Below are positions 24,057-34,273 of a stretch of 64,000 nucleotides of DNA, piece after piece. A model generated the notes under the pieces. It made no database searches. It was not told the origin of the DNA and worked only from the letters and a program-made list of their open reading frames with translations. Source of the stretch: Catenuloplanes indicus (lineage in GTDB: Bacteria; Actinomycetota; Actinomycetes; Mycobacteriales; Micromonosporaceae); the NCBI RefSeq assembly GCF_030813715.1, contig NZ_JAUSUZ010000001.1, positions 2,914,001 to 2,978,000 of the forward strand, written 5' to 3'. Position 1 is the first letter of the stretch, and each line of letters starts with the position of its first letter. The position numbers and the translations under genes were made by a program.

Positions 24057-26621
24057 ATGTCCGTTGACGGGTGGAACACCCTTCTCGTGCTCGGCGGCAT
24101 CCGATCCGGCAAGTCGGAGTTCGCCGAGTCCCTCGTGTCCGGCGCGACCAGCCTGCGCTACCTCGCCACGTCCGCATCGCCCGCCGAGGAGGACCCGGAG
24201 TGGCAGGAGCGCATCGCCGCACACCGCGACCGCCGGCCCGAGACCTGGGTGACGGAGGAGACGGCCGCGGATCCGGGCCGGCTGATCGCCACCCTGGTCG
24301 ATGCGAAGCCGGACGAGACGCTGCTCGTCGACGACCTCGGCGGCTGGGTCGGCGTGCTGCTCGACCCGGCACACCAGCCGTCCGACGACGGCAGGACCAT
24401 TCAAGAACTCGCCGCCGCGGTACGGGGATGCGCCGCGCGACTGGTCCTGGTCAGCCCGGAGGTCGGGCTGTCGCTGGTGCCGGCCACCACGCTGGGACGC
24501 GCGTTCGCGGACGCGCTCGGCACGGTCAACCAAGCGGTGGCCGCGGCGGTGGACGCGGTGGTGCTGGTGGTGGCCGGCCAGCCGACGTGGCTGAAGGGTG
24601 ACGCGGCCCGCTCCGCGGCGTCGTCGCTGGTGCCGTCGTCGGCACCGGCCGCGGCCCCGGAGGCGGTGCTGGCGGACGTGCCGGCGCCGATCGTGCTGCC
24701 CGAGGTGATCACCCCGGTCGCGGCTCCGCTGGCGCCGTCCGCCGCTGCCGCCGGCGCCACGGCTGCCGCGGGTGCCGGCGCCGGGGATGCGCTGCGTGGG
24801 CCGACGCAGGCGTTGCCGATGGTGCGGACCGGCCTGGTCATCCAGCCGAACATGGAACTGCCGCTGCCGGACGAGGAGACCGGCCCGGCCGCGCTCGACC
24901 GTCTGGGCACACTGGACATCGCCGGCACCGGCCTCGGCGAGCTGGCCGACGTGGTGCGGTTCGCCGCCGCCACCCAGGGCACCGACACGCCGCGGCCCTG
25001 GCAGTCCGTGCGCGTCCTGCTGGTCCAGGGCGACCACGCCGGTGGCGCGTCCGCGGGCACGCCGGCCGGCGAGTCCGCCCGCCGCGCCGCGCAGGCCCGC
25101 CTCGGCGTCGGCGCGCTCGCCCAGCTCACCGCGGCCGCCGGCGCCACGCTCCAGATCGTCGACGCACCCGCCGCCGCGGCGGTCGAGGACGGTCCCGCGC
25201 TCACGCTCGACGAGGTCGACGACGCGCTCCGGCTCGGCTGGCGGCTCGCCGAGGAGGCCGCGGAGAACGGCTCCGACCTGCTCGTCATCGCCGCCGGTGG
25301 ATCCGGCACCCCGGCCGCCGCGGCCGCCGTACTGGCCGCGACCGCCGGTGCCGAACCGTCCGCCGTGCTGCCGCCGGTGCGCACGCCGGACGGCGACTAC
25401 GACGACAACGCCTGGATGGCCCGGTGCGCCGCGGTCCGGGACGCGATGCAGCGCGTACGCAAGGGCTCCCGCGAGGCCAAGGACGTGCTGGCCGCGGTCG
25501 GTGGCGGCGACATCGCGGTGGTGACCGGCATCCTGCTCGGTGCCACCGCCCGCCGTACCCCCGTGCTCCTCGACGGCCCGGTCGGCGTGGCCGCCGCCCT
25601 GGTCAGCCGCGACCTCGCCGGCCAGGCCCGGCACTGGTGCCTGCTCCCCGACCACGGCGGCGACCCGGGCGTGAAGCTCGCCGCGGACGTCCTCGGCCTC
25701 ACCCCGGTCCTGAACATGCGCCTCGGCCTGGGCGAGGGCACGACCGCGCTGGCCGCGCTGCCGCTGCTGCGCTCCGCGATCGCGCTCGCCGCCTCCATCC
25801 CGCCCCGGACCGACGCGTCGTCCACGCCGGACTCCGCCGCCGGGACGTCCTGGCCGGCGGACGGACTGGACGCCACGGACGCCGCCGGAGCCGCATCGGC
25901 CGGCGCCGCCGGTCTGCTGGCCGAGGCCGCCGTCTCCGCCTCCACCACCACGGCCGTCTCCACCACCGACGATCCCGCTCCCGTCCCGGCGACCGGCACC
26001 ACCGACGACACGGCCGTCGCTCTGGCCAGCGCGGTCGGCGTGGTCGCCGGCGATGCGGCCGGCGGTGTGACCGCTGACCGTGCCGAGGACTCCGGCTCCG
26101 GGTTCGGCGCCACCTACACCGGCTCGGGCGACACGACCACGGTCATCACCAGCGTCGGTGACCCGGATGCCGACCGGACGACCGTCATCAGCGGCGCCGG
26201 CGGGCCGGATGCCGACCGGACCACGGTCATCACCGGTGCGGGCGGGCCGGATGCGGACACGACGACCGTCATCAGCGGTGCCGGTGACTCGGATGCTGAC
26301 GCGACCGCTGTCATCCGGCTTCCCGGCGCCGGGACCGCCGGTGGCGCGGGCACGGGCGGCGGCGAGGCCGGCAACACGAGCGCCGCGCCGGTGCCGGATG
26401 CCGCGGAGGACGAGGCGGAGCGCACCGCCGTCCTCTCCGTCGTTCCGCCGGCCGGCGATTCTCCGGCCGACACGGTCCGGGCACCGTCCACGGACGACCC
26501 GGAGGCCACCACCGTCATCCGCGCCACCGGTACCGAGGCGGACGAGGACTCGCACTCCTGGCTGCCGGGATTCGGCAACCCGCGTCGGTCCGGCGACCCG
26601 GACTCCCCGGCCACCCGCTGA
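24057..26621 (+). CDS. CobU-CobT fusion with repeat-rich tail (cobalamin lower-loop assembly)
   Basis: 854 residues. Residues 1-180 are CobU: Walker A GGIRSGKS (13-20), VDDLGGWVGVLL and SPEVGLSLVPATTLGR; it phosphorylates and guanylates adenosylcobinamide. After an Ala/Pro linker, residues about 260-585 are CobT, which makes alpha-ribazole phosphate from dimethylbenzimidazole; the catalytic Glu is Glu560 in RLGLGEGTTALAAL. The last about 270 residues are low complexity and include four to five 14-residue units based on TTVISGAGGPDAD (about 694-753). CobU and CobT are usually separate proteins. cobS follows after 4 bases. There is no cobalamin riboswitch in the 86-bp upstream gap. Confidence 0.88.
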   Translation: MSVDGWNTLLVLGGIRSGKSEFAESLVSGATSLRYLATSASPAEEDPEWQERIAAHRDRRPETWVTEETAADPGRLIATLVDAKPDETLLVDDLGGWVGVLLDPAHQPSDDGRTIQELAAAVRGCAARLVLVSPEVGLSLVPATTLGRAFADALGTVNQAVAAAVDAVVLVVAGQPTWLKGDAARSAASSLVPSSAPAAAPEAVLADVPAPIVLPEVITPVAAPLAPSAAAAGATAAAGAGAGDALRGPTQALPMVRTGLVIQPNMELPLPDEETGPAALDRLGTLDIAGTGLGELADVVRFAAATQGTDTPRPWQSVRVLLVQGDHAGGASAGTPAGESARRAAQARLGVGALAQLTAAAGATLQIVDAPAAAAVEDGPALTLDEVDDALRLGWRLAEEAAENGSDLLVIAAGGSGTPAAAAAVLAATAGAEPSAVLPPVRTPDGDYDDNAWMARCAAVRDAMQRVRKGSREAKDVLAAVGGGDIAVVTGILLGATARRTPVLLDGPVGVAAALVSRDLAGQARHWCLLPDHGGDPGVKLAADVLGLTPVLNMRLGLGEGTTALAALPLLRSAIALAASIPPRTDASSTPDSAAGTSWPADGLDATDAAGAASAGAAGLLAEAAVSASTTTAVSTTDDPAPVPATGTTDDTAVALASAVGVVAGDAAGGVTADRAEDSGSGFGATYTGSGDTTTVITSVGDPDADRTTVISGAGGPDADRTTVITGAGGPDADTTTVISGAGDSDADATAVIRLPGAGTAGGAGTGGGEAGNTSAAPVPDAAEDEAERTAVLSVVPPAGDSPADTVRAPSTDDPEATTVIRATGTEADEDSHSWLPGFGNPRRSGDPDSPATR
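26136..26315 (+). repeat. 42-bp tandem repeat encoding TTVI units
   Basis: TTVI codons recur at 26136, 26178, 26220 and 26262, with a variant TAVI near 26304, each exactly 42 bp apart. The array lies in the disordered tail of the CobU-CobT fusion. Confidence 0.85.
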
Positions 26622-26625
26622 CCCG

Positions 26626-27516
26626 TTGCCGGCCCCGCACACCGATCCAGCGCCCAGGCCCGCCGCGGACCCGTCCGCCGGCGGGCCTGCCGCACCCGCG
26701 CGCGCGGCGCACGCCACCGGCGAACCGGCCACGGTGGTACCGGCCGGGCGGTGGGCGGTGCTGCGGGACGGGTTGCGGCTTGCGGTGACCACGCTGACGG
26801 TCGTACCGATGCGGGTGGGGATCGTGGACCGCCGCACCGCCGCCGTCGCGATGTCGGTCGCACCCGTGGTGGGCATCCCGCTCGGCGCGCTGCTCGCGGC
26901 CGTGTTCGTCCTGCTCGGCACGGCCGGCGCACCCACGCTGCTCGCCGCGTCCGTCACGCTTGGCGCCGGCACGCTGCTGACCCGCGCGCTGCACCTGGAC
27001 GGCCTGGCCGACACCGTCGACGCGCTCGGCTCCTACCGCGCCGGTGAGGCGGGCCTGGCCGTGATGAAGAAGCCGGACATCGGCCCGTTCGGCGTGGCCA
27101 CGCTGGTCCTCACGCTACTCACCCAGACCGCGGCGCTGACCTCGCTCGCCGGCACCGCACCCACCGCCGCGGCCGCCACCGTGATCACCGCCTGGGTCAC
27201 CGGCCGTCTGGCGATCTCCTGGGCGTGCCGCCGCGGGATTCCCGCCGCCCGGCCCACCGGCCTCGGAGCGCTGGTGGCCGACTCGGTCCCGCCGCTCCCG
27301 TTGGCCGTCACCACCGCCGCCACCGCCGCCGTCTCGGTCGCCGCGGTCCCGGCCCGCCCCTGGCAGGGCCCGCTCGCCGTGCTCCTGGCCCTGACCGCCA
27401 CCCTGCTGCTGCTACGCCAGTGCCGCCGCCGTTTCGGTGGCATCACCGGCGACATCCTCGGCGCCTGCCTCGAACTCGCCACCACCATCGCCCTGATCAC
27501 CCTCGCACTCCGCTGA
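26626..27516 (+). CDS. cobS: Adenosylcobinamide-GDP ribazoletransferase (cobalamin synthase)
   Basis: CobS joins adenosylcobinamide-GDP with alpha-ribazole(-phosphate) to finish cobalamin, in the membrane. The core starts near LRDGLRLAVTTLTVVPMRVG and includes the diagnostic HLDGLADTVDALGS, MKKPDIGPFGV and ACRRGIPAARPTGLG, with about six membrane segments. The start is uncertain: TTG at 26626, or GTG at 26734 or 26758; the 35 to 45 residues before the core are Pro/Ala-rich and may not be translated. It follows the CobU-CobT gene directly, so one transcript covers CobU, CobT and CobS. It converges on gcvT; the 108-bp gap has no gene. Confidence 0.88.
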   Translation: MPAPHTDPAPRPAADPSAGGPAAPARAAHATGEPATVVPAGRWAVLRDGLRLAVTTLTVVPMRVGIVDRRTAAVAMSVAPVVGIPLGALLAAVFVLLGTAGAPTLLAASVTLGAGTLLTRALHLDGLADTVDALGSYRAGEAGLAVMKKPDIGPFGVATLVLTLLTQTAALTSLAGTAPTAAAATVITAWVTGRLAISWACRRGIPAARPTGLGALVADSVPPLPLAVTTAATAAVSVAAVPARPWQGPLAVLLALTATLLLLRQCRRRFGGITGDILGACLELATTIALITLALR

Positions 27517-27624
27517 GCCCACACTCAGTCGTACGAGAGGACGGCCCACTCCTCGGCATGGAGCGGCCGCTTCTTCGGGGCGAGTGCCCGGCCCGCGGCT
27601 CGACGCCGGGGGCCGGGGCTCGGG

Positions 27625-28713
27625 TCAGCGCACCGAGGTGGTGACGAACGGGGGCTTGACGATGGTCATCGGGGTGCGGCGGCCGCGGATGTCGACGTGG
27701 ACGGTGTCGCCGAGCGAGGTGCCGGGGACGGTGTCGAGGAGCGCGAGCGCGATGCCGGTCTTGCGGGTCGGGGAGAACGTGCCGCTGGTGACCTCGCCGA
27801 CCAGGGCGTCGCCCGCGTAGACCTGCATGTGGGCGCGCGGGATGCCGCGGCCCTGGGCCTCCAGGCCGACCAGGACGCGGCGCGGGCCGGCCTCCTTCTC
27901 GGCGAGCAGCACGTCGCGGCCCCAGAACGCGGGCTTGGACCAGCCGACGGCCCAGCCGGAACGGGCCTGGACCGGGGTGATCTCCATGGAGAGGTCCTGG
28001 CCGTGCAGCGGGTAGCCCATCTCGGTGCGGAGCGTGTCGCGTGCGCCGAGGCCGCACGGCTTGAGCGTGGGGTCGGCGTCGAAGAGCGCGTCCCAGACCG
28101 CGGTGGCGGAGGCCGCCGGTACGACCAGCTCGTAACCGATCTCGCCGGTGTAGCCGGTGCGGCAGACGATGATGTCCGCGCCGGCCAGCGTGGCGGTGGC
28201 GAAGCTCATGTACTGGTGACCGGTGTCCAGGCCGAGCTTGGCCAGCAGCGCCGGCGAGGCCGGCCCCTGGACGGCGAGCACCGCGAACGCGTCGTGCTCG
28301 TTGGTCACGGTGACGCCGGCCGGTGCCGCCTCGGTGAGCCGGCGCACCACCTCGGTGGTGTTGGCCGCGTTCGGGATCAGGAAGACGTGGTCGTCGCCGT
28401 GCAGGTAGGCGATGATGTCGTCGACCACGCCGCCGGTCGCGTCGTCGCAGCACAGCGTGTACTGCGCGCGGCCGGGACCGATCCGGCCCAGGTCGTTGCT
28501 CAGGCACGCGTTGACGAACGCGGCGGCCCCGGGGCCGGTGATGCGGGCCTTGCCGAGGTGGGACACGTCGAAGACGCCGACGTTCTCGCGGACCGCGGTG
28601 TGCTCCGCGATGACGCCGCCGTCCGCGTACTCCAGAGGCATCTCCCAGCCTCCGAACGGCGCGAACTTCGCACCCCGGGAGACGTGCCGGTCGTGCAGGG
28701 GAGATCTCTTCAT
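27625..28713 (-). CDS. gcvT: Glycine cleavage system T protein (aminomethyltransferase)
   Basis: 362 residues from an ATG at 28713 ([26 protein letters not shown]). GcvT moves the aminomethyl carbon from lipoyl-H protein to tetrahydrofolate, releasing ammonia. Conserved blocks include [61 protein letters not shown] and [11 protein letters not shown]. The ribosome site is weak. gcvH and gcvP are not in the window. Its partner proteins need lipoate, as does sucB, and lipA lies 10 kb away. It is divergent from the aminopeptidase gene; the 133-bp gap shows no glycine-riboswitch-like pair of aptamers. Confidence 0.95.
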   Translation of the reverse strand: MKRSPLHDRHVSRGAKFAPFGGWEMPLEYADGGVIAEHTAVRENVGVFDVSHLGKARITGPGAAAFVNACLSNDLGRIGPGRAQYTLCCDDATGGVVDDIIAYLHGDDHVFLIPNAANTTEVVRRLTEAAPAGVTVTNEHDAFAVLAVQGPASPALLAKLGLDTGHQYMSFATATLAGADIIVCRTGYTGEIGYELVVPAASATAVWDALFDADPTLKPCGLGARDTLRTEMGYPLHGQDLSMEITPVQARSGWAVGWSKPAFWGRDVLLAEKEAGPRRVLVGLEAQGRGIPRAHMQVYAGDALVGEVTSGTFSPTRKTGIALALLDTVPGTSLGDTVHVDIRGRRTPMTIVKPPFVTTSVR

Positions 28714-28846
28714 GGGTGGCAACTTACCGCCAACCGGCCCGCTGGTTAGCATCGGCGGGACATGATGTTGTCCAGCGGGTACACCTCGCAGACGACCACA
28801 CCGCCGGATGCGCACCAGCATGCGGCCCACAAGTCGGAGTAGCCGA

Positions 28847-30400
28847 GTGACTCAGCTCAATCCCTCCCTGCACCTGGTGGACAGCGACCCCGCCGAGCTT
28901 GCCGTCGACGCCGTCGTGATCGGCGTGCACAGCCGCGACGACGAGCCGTCCGGTCTGCTGATCGCCAGTGGCGCGGAGAGCGTCACGGCCGCGTTCGACG
29001 GCCGGCTGGCGGAGACGCTGCGGCTGCTCGGCGCGAGCGGTGCCGCCGGTGAGGTGACCAAGATCGCAACGCTGGGCACGGTGTCCGCGCCGGTCGTCGC
29101 GGCCGTCGGCCTGGGCCCGGAGCCGTCCGGCGCCGCGCCGGAGCCGGAGGTGCTGCGCCGCGCGGCCGGTACCGCGGTCCGCGCGCTGGCCGGTGCCGGC
29201 ACGGTGGCACTGGCGCTGCCGTTGCCGGACGACGCGGACGGCCCGGCCGCGCTGACCGCGGTGGCCGAGGGCGCGGTGCTCGGCTCGTACCGGTTCGCCG
29301 GGTACAAGACGAAGCCGCAGCCGGGCCGCCGGGAGCCGGTCGGGACCGTGCAGGTCGTGGTGCCGGACGCGGCCGAGCCCGGCCTGGTCGCGGCGCTGGC
29401 GCGGGCGTCCGCGGTGGCGGCCTCGGTGGTGCGCACCCGCGACTGGGTGAACACCGCGCCGAATGAGCTGCGCCCGCCGCGGTTCGCCGAGCAGGTCGCG
29501 GCCGCGGGCCGGGAGGCCGGGCTCGAGGTCGAGGTGCTGGACGAGCACGCGCTGGCCGAGGGCGGGTACGGCGGCATCATCGCGGTCGGCCAGGGCTCGG
29601 AGGCCCCGCCGCGCCTGGTGAAGCTGAGCTACACGCCGGAGAACCCGGTCGACGGCGCGAAGCGGGTGGCGCTGGTCGGCAAGGGCATCACGTTCGACAC
29701 CGGCGGCGTCTCGATCAAGCCGGCCGCGGGCATGTGGGAGATGAAGTCGGACATGGCCGGCGCGGCCGCGGTCGCGGCCACGCTGCTGGCGGTGGCGGCG
29801 CTGAAGCCGGGCGTGCCGGTGACCGGTTATCTGGCGATCGCGGAGAACATGCCGTCCGGTTCGGCGTACCGCCCGGGTGACGTGATCACGATGTTCAACG
29901 GCAAGCGGGTCGAGGTGCTGAACACCGACGCCGAGGGCCGCATGGTGCTCGGCGACGCGATGGCGCGGGCCTGCGCGGACGGCACCGACTACCTGTTCGA
30001 GACGTCCACGCTGACCGGTGGCCAGGTGATCGCGCTGGGCAAGCGGATCGCCGGGGTGATGGGCACGCCGGAGCTGCTGGAGCGGGTCAAGGTCGCGGGC
30101 GAGCTGGTCGGCGAGCCGGCCTGGCCGATGCCGCTGCCGGACGACGTGCGCAAGGGCATGGACTCCGACGTCGCGGACATCTCGCAGGTCAATGCCGGGA
30201 TGGACCGGGCCGGGCACATGCTGCAGGGCGGCGTGTTCCTGCGCGAGTTCGTCACCGAGGACGTGGCCTGGGCGCACATCGACATCGCGGGCCCGAGCTA
30301 CCACACCGGCGAGCCGACCGGTTACTGGACCAAGGGCGGCACCGGCGTGCCGGTGCGCACGCTGGTCGCGCTGATCGACGACGTCGTCGCGAACGGCTAG
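28847..30400 (+). CDS. pepA: Leucyl aminopeptidase (M17)
   Basis: 517 residues from a GTG at 28847 with GGAG 7 bases upstream. The M17 signature [10 protein letters not shown] starts at residue 359, and the metal/catalytic blocks [16 protein letters not shown] and [16 protein letters not shown] are intact. M17 enzymes are cytoplasmic hexamers with two metal ions that remove N-terminal Leu and other residues from peptides. The first about 180 residues form the N-terminal macro-like domain. The order gcvT - aminopeptidase - sucB matches mycobacteria. A clear terminator follows. Confidence 0.93.
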   Translation: MTQLNPSLHLVDSDPAELAVDAVVIGVHSRDDEPSGLLIASGAESVTAAFDGRLAETLRLLGASGAAGEVTKIATLGTVSAPVVAAVGLGPEPSGAAPEPEVLRRAAGTAVRALAGAGTVALALPLPDDADGPAALTAVAEGAVLGSYRFAGYKTKPQPGRREPVGTVQVVVPDAAEPGLVAALARASAVAASVVRTRDWVNTAPNELRPPRFAEQVAAAGREAGLEVEVLDEHALAEGGYGGIIAVGQGSEAPPRLVKLSYTPENPVDGAKRVALVGKGITFDTGGVSIKPAAGMWEMKSDMAGAAAVAATLLAVAALKPGVPVTGYLAIAENMPSGSAYRPGDVITMFNGKRVEVLNTDAEGRMVLGDAMARACADGTDYLFETSTLTGGQVIALGKRIAGVMGTPELLERVKVAGELVGEPAWPMPLPDDVRKGMDSDVADISQVNAGMDRAGHMLQGGVFLREFVTEDVAWAHIDIAGPSYHTGEPTGYWTKGGTGVPVRTLVALIDDVVANG

Positions 30401-30423
30401 GAAACGAATCAGCCGGAAAGCGA

Positions 30424-30455
30424 ATCAGGGCGTCCCGTCACCGGGACGCCCTGAT
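30424..30455. terminator. Bidirectional terminator between pepA and the small gene
   Basis: ATCAGGGCGTCCCG pairs perfectly with CGGGACGCCCTGAT around a TCAC loop (14-bp stem), between the convergent stops of pepA and the 107-residue protein gene. Confidence 0.85.
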
Positions 30456-30469
30456 CGGCGGTAGATTTT

Positions 30470-30793
30470 CTATGAGGACGCGCGCTTGCGACGCTCGTTG
30501 TAATCGCGCATTCGCTGTGGATAGCCGACCAGCTGGATGTCGTAGACGGGAATCGCCATCCTGTGGGCGAACCGGCGGGCGCCCTCCGGTGAGTCGACGC
30601 GCCGGCGGGTCCACTCGCCGTCGTGAGCTATGAGAATGACCGTGGTCTCGGTCACGGTCGTCTTCGGCTCGATGAAGACCTCGACACCGGTTCGCGAGGT
30701 CACGAAAGCCGTGAGGTGCTCCAGGGCTTCGTTGTGCGCCGCGCGGGCGACCGAGCCTCCACTCGCCTTCTTCTGCCGCCTGAACCAGGCCAC
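30470..30793 (-). CDS. Conserved actinobacterial protein of unknown function
   Basis: 107 residues from a GTG at 30793 with GGGGGA 8 bases upstream; a TTG at 30817 is in frame but poorly supported. The protein begins AWFRRQKKASGGSV, then EALEHLTAFVTSRTGVEVFI and TTVTETTVILIAHDGEWTRR, and ends basic (RDYNERRKRASS). It has no Cys, membrane segment or known catalytic motif. The middle resembles a small alpha/beta domain. It is divergent from lpdA, with 170 bp between start codons. Its conserved place beside the lipoamide dehydrogenase suggests a housekeeping role, but I cannot assign one. Confidence 0.65.
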   Translation of the reverse strand: MAWFRRQKKASGGSVARAAHNEALEHLTAFVTSRTGVEVFIEPKTTVTETTVILIAHDGEWTRRRVDSPEGARRFAHRMAIPVYDIQLVGYPQRMRDYNERRKRASS

Positions 30794-30915
30794 CGTGTTC
30801 GTCCCCCATATCCGCAACCGTCACGGCAAGGGTACTGCCACGGGACGTGTTCCTGGGCACCTCCCTACGCGGGCCCCTTCCACAAGTGACAGGATGGGCA
30901 CGGCACCATGCACGT

Positions 30916-30936
30916 TACGACAGTGTGACCGTCGTA
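30916..30936 (+). promoter_or_regulatory. Inverted repeat upstream of lpdA
   Basis: TACGAC and GTCGTA flank a 9-base spacer, about 30 bp before the lpdA start. It is a possible operator; no factor is known. Confidence 0.25.
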
Positions 30937-30963
30937 TGCAGCGACGCGACTTGGGAGTTGACT

Positions 30964-32352
30964 GTGAGCCAGCCGAACGGCGAAACCTTCGACATCGTCA
31001 TTCTCGGCGCCGGCAGCGGTGGCTACGCCACGGCGCTCCGCGCGGTTCAGCTGGGCCTGACCGTGGCCCTGATCGAGAAGGACAAGCTGGGCGGCACCTG
31101 CCTGCACGTCGGCTGCATCCCGACGAAGGCGCTGCTGCACGCGGCCGAGGTCGCGGACGAGACCCGCGAGTCCGAGCAGTTCGGCGTGAAGGCCGAGTTC
31201 CACGGCATCGACATGGCCGGGGTGAACTCGTACAAGGACGGTGTCATCTCCCGGCTGTACAAGGGCCTGTCCGGCATGCTGAACGGCAACAAGTCGATCA
31301 CCGTGGTCGAGGGCGAGGGCAAGCTCGTCGCGCCGAACACGGTCGAGGTGAACGGCAACCGCTACGTCGGCCGCAACGTCGTGCTGGCCTCCGGCTCGTT
31401 CTCCCGTAGCCTGCCCGGCCTGGACGTGGACGGCGAGAAGATCATCACCAGCGAGCACGCGCTGAAGCTGGACCGCGTGCCCAAGTCGGTGATCGTGCTC
31501 GGCGGCGGCGTGATCGGCGTCGAGTTCGCCAGCGTGTGGAGCTCGTTCGGCGCCGAGGTCACCATCATCGAGGCGCTGCCCCGCCTGGTCGCCGCGGAGG
31601 ACGCGGAGGTCTCCAAGGCGGTCGAGCGCGCGTTCCGCAAGCGGAAGATCAACTTCAAGGTCGGCAAGCCGTTCGAGAAGGTCGAGAAGACCGAGAACGG
31701 GGTACGCGCCACCATCCAGGGCGGCGAGGTCGTCGAGGCCGAGCTGCTGCTGGTCGCGGTCGGCCGCGGCCCGCGCACCCAGGGCCTGGGCTACGAGGAG
31801 CAGGGCATCAAGATGGAGCGCGGCTTCGTCCTCACCGACGAGCGCCTGCGCACCAACGTGCCGAACGTGTTCGCGGTCGGCGACATCGTGCCCGGCCTGC
31901 AGCTCGCGCACCGCGGCTTCCAGCAGGGCATCTTCGTCGCCGAGGAAATCGCGGGCCAGAACCCGGCGGTCATCGACGAGCTGGGCATCCCGCGGGTCAC
32001 CTACTCCAACCCGGAGATCGCGTCCGTCGGCCTGACCGAGGCGAAGGCCCGCGAGCAGTACGGCGACAAGGTGAAGACCTACAACTACAACCTGGGCGGC
32101 AACGGCAAGAGCCAGATCCTCAAGACCACCGGCTTCATCAAGCTGGTGGGTGTGGAGGACGGCCCGGTCGTCGGCGTCCACATGGTCGGTGCGCGCGTCG
32201 GTGAGCTGATCGGCGAGGCGCAGCTGATCTACAACTGGGAGGCGTTCCCGGGCGAGGTGGCTCAGCTCGTCCACGCGCACCCCACCCAGAACGAGGCGCT
32301 GGGCGAGGCACACCTGGCCCTGGCGGGCAAGCCGCTGCACGCACACGCCTGA
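30964..32352 (+). CDS. lpdA: Dihydrolipoamide dehydrogenase (E3)
   Basis: 462 residues from a GTG at 30964 with GGGAG 6 bases upstream. The FAD-binding N-terminus (DIVILGAGSGGYATALRA), redox Cys46/Cys51 in GGTCLHVGCIPTKALL, NAD-binding GGGVIGVEFASVW and active-site HPTQNEALGEA are all intact. E3 reoxidises dihydrolipoyl groups of 2-oxo acid dehydrogenases and the glycine cleavage H protein, passing electrons to NAD. sucB follows after 44 bp on the same strand, so E3 and E2 are probably co-transcribed. An inverted repeat lies upstream. Confidence 0.95.
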   Translation: MSQPNGETFDIVILGAGSGGYATALRAVQLGLTVALIEKDKLGGTCLHVGCIPTKALLHAAEVADETRESEQFGVKAEFHGIDMAGVNSYKDGVISRLYKGLSGMLNGNKSITVVEGEGKLVAPNTVEVNGNRYVGRNVVLASGSFSRSLPGLDVDGEKIITSEHALKLDRVPKSVIVLGGGVIGVEFASVWSSFGAEVTIIEALPRLVAAEDAEVSKAVERAFRKRKINFKVGKPFEKVEKTENGVRATIQGGEVVEAELLLVAVGRGPRTQGLGYEEQGIKMERGFVLTDERLRTNVPNVFAVGDIVPGLQLAHRGFQQGIFVAEEIAGQNPAVIDELGIPRVTYSNPEIASVGLTEAKAREQYGDKVKTYNYNLGGNGKSQILKTTGFIKLVGVEDGPVVGVHMVGARVGELIGEAQLIYNWEAFPGEVAQLVHAHPTQNEALGEAHLALAGKPLHAHA

Positions 32353-32396
32353 TTGTGAACATACCGTTGCGGTTGCTTGTTAAGGAGTCTTGAGAC

Positions 32397-34199
32397 ATGC
32401 CGGTATCGGTCACCATGCCCCGGCTCGGCGAGAGCGTCACCGAGGGCACCGTCACGCGCTGGCTGAAGCAGGTCGGCGACACGGTCGAGGCGGACGAGCC
32501 GCTGCTCGAGGTCTCCACCGACAAGGTCGACACCGAGATCCCGTCCCCCGCGTCCGGCGTGCTGACCAGCATCCTGGTGAACGAGGACGAGACCGCCGAG
32601 GTCGGCAGCGAGCTGGCGGTCATCGGTGGCGAGGGTGACGCCCCCGCCGCGGCGCCGGCGCCGGACGCCGGGCAGCAGGACACGGACGACGCGGCCGTCG
32701 AGGCGCGCACCGAGCAGTCCACCTCGGAGGACACCCCGGAGAACCTGGAGACCCCGGCGCCGTCGTCGGGCTCCGGCGCGAGCGGGGGCGACGCCGAGGG
32801 CACGGTCGTGACCATGCCGGCGCTGGGTGAGAGCGTCACCGAGGGCACGGTCACCCGCTGGCTCAAGGAGGTCGGCGACACGGTCGAGGTCGACGAGCCG
32901 CTGCTCGAGGTCTCCACCGACAAGGTCGACACCGAGATCCCGTCGCCGGCCGCCGGCACGCTGCTGGAGATCAAGGTCCAGCAGGACGACACCGCGGAGG
33001 TCGGCGCGGCCCTGGCCGTGATCGGCGCCGCCGGTGGTGCCGCGCCGAAGACGGAGAAGGCCCCGGAGCCCGGCCCGGCCGCTCCGGCCCAGCCGGCCGC
33101 CGAGTCGTACGCGACGCCGTCCCCGGCCGCCGAGGCCCCCGCCTCCACGCCCGCCGCGGCGCCCAAGGCGGAGGCTCCCAAGCAGGCCGAGGCCCCGAAG
33201 GTGGAGTCGAAGCCGGCCCCGGCCGTCTCCGCCAACGGCGCGGTCGAGGAGGGCGAGGCCGCCTACGTGACCCCGCTGGTCCGCAAGCTGGCCGCGGAGC
33301 ACAACGTCAACCTCGGCTCGCTGACCGGCACCGGCGTCGGTGGCCGCATCCGCAAGCAGGACGTGCTCGACGCCGCCGAGAAGGCGAAGGCGGCGGCCGC
33401 CACGCCCGCACCGGCCGCCGCGCCGGCCAAGAGCGAGAGCGGCAAGGCACCGGCCGCGAAGCCGGCGCCGAGCCCGCTGCGTGGCCGCACCGAGAAGATG
33501 ACCCGCACCCGCGCCACGATCGCGAAGCGCATGGTCGAGTCGCTGCAGATCTCGGCGCAGCTCACCACCGTGGTCGAGGTCGACATGACCAAGGTCGCGA
33601 AGCTGCGGGCCCAGGTGAAGGACGCGTTCCAGCAGCGGCACGGCGTGAAGCTGTCGTTCATGCCGTTCCTGGCGCTGGCCACGGTCGAGGCGCTGCAGCA
33701 GCACCCGGCCGTGAACTCGCGGATCGACCAGGAGGCCGGCACGGTCACCTACTTCGACGCCGAGCACCTGGCGATCGCGGTGGACACGCCGAAGGGCCTG
33801 ATCGTCCCGGTGATCAAGGACGCGGGTGACCTGAACCTGGGCGGCCTGGCCAAGCGCATCGCGGACGTGGCCGAGCGCACCCGGAACAACAAGATCGGTC
33901 CGGACGAGATCTCCGGCGGCACGTTCACGCTGACCAACACGGGCAGCCGCGGCGCGCTGTTCGACACGCCGATCATCAACCAGCCGCAGGTCGGCATCCT
34001 CGGCACCGGCGCGATCGTGAAGCGCGCCGTGGTCGTGGACGACCCGGAGCTGGGCGAGATCATCGTGCCGCGCTCCATGATGTACCTGGCGCTCTCCTAC
34101 GACCACCGGATCGTGGACGGCGCGGACGCGGCCCGCTTCCTCACCACCATGAAGGAGCGGCTGGAGGCCGGCAACTTCGAGGGCGAACTCGGCCTGTAA
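32397..34199 (+). CDS. sucB: 2-oxo acid dehydrogenase E2 (dihydrolipoamide acyltransferase)
   Basis: 600 residues. Two lipoyl domains (about 2-76 and 135-210) each carry a lipoylation Lys in [12 protein letters not shown] (Lys43 and Lys176). Ala/Pro/Glu linkers lead to a peripheral-subunit-binding domain (about 284-325, [20 protein letters not shown]) and the catalytic domain (about 365-600) with His570 and Asp574 in YDHRIVDG. It transfers succinyl or acetyl groups to CoA. In mycobacteria the matching protein (DlaT) serves pyruvate dehydrogenase, so succinyl specificity is not certain. AAGGAG precedes the ATG. It needs the lipoyl synthase encoded 4 kb downstream. Confidence 0.93.
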   Translation: MPVSVTMPRLGESVTEGTVTRWLKQVGDTVEADEPLLEVSTDKVDTEIPSPASGVLTSILVNEDETAEVGSELAVIGGEGDAPAAAPAPDAGQQDTDDAAVEARTEQSTSEDTPENLETPAPSSGSGASGGDAEGTVVTMPALGESVTEGTVTRWLKEVGDTVEVDEPLLEVSTDKVDTEIPSPAAGTLLEIKVQQDDTAEVGAALAVIGAAGGAAPKTEKAPEPGPAAPAQPAAESYATPSPAAEAPASTPAAAPKAEAPKQAEAPKVESKPAPAVSANGAVEEGEAAYVTPLVRKLAAEHNVNLGSLTGTGVGGRIRKQDVLDAAEKAKAAAATPAPAAAPAKSESGKAPAAKPAPSPLRGRTEKMTRTRATIAKRMVESLQISAQLTTVVEVDMTKVAKLRAQVKDAFQQRHGVKLSFMPFLALATVEALQQHPAVNSRIDQEAGTVTYFDAEHLAIAVDTPKGLIVPVIKDAGDLNLGGLAKRIADVAERTRNNKIGPDEISGGTFTLTNTGSRGALFDTPIINQPQVGILGTGAIVKRAVVVDDPELGEIIVPRSMMYLALSYDHRIVDGADAARFLTTMKERLEAGNFEGELGL

Positions 34200-34211
34200 A
34201 AGATCACATCC

Positions 34212-34248
34212 GAGGGCGGATCCCGGCCGCGTGCCGGGGTTCGCCCTC
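34212..34248 (+). terminator. Terminator after sucB
   Basis: GAGGGCG/CGCCCTC and inner CCCGGC/GCCGGG form an interrupted stem, followed by GATCTTTT. Confidence 0.7.
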
Positions 34249-34273
34249 GATCTTTTCCGGGAAAGATGTACCC

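Noticed and set aside
26080-26620. N-terminal extension of CobS across the CobT tail
   Set aside because: The frame is open far upstream but overlaps the CobU-CobT coding region, and its translation is Arg/Pro-rich shadow sequence.
28714-28846. Possible glycine riboswitch before gcvT
   Set aside because: The 133-bp gap is shared with the pepA promoter, and no tandem aptamer-like structure or long leader is visible.
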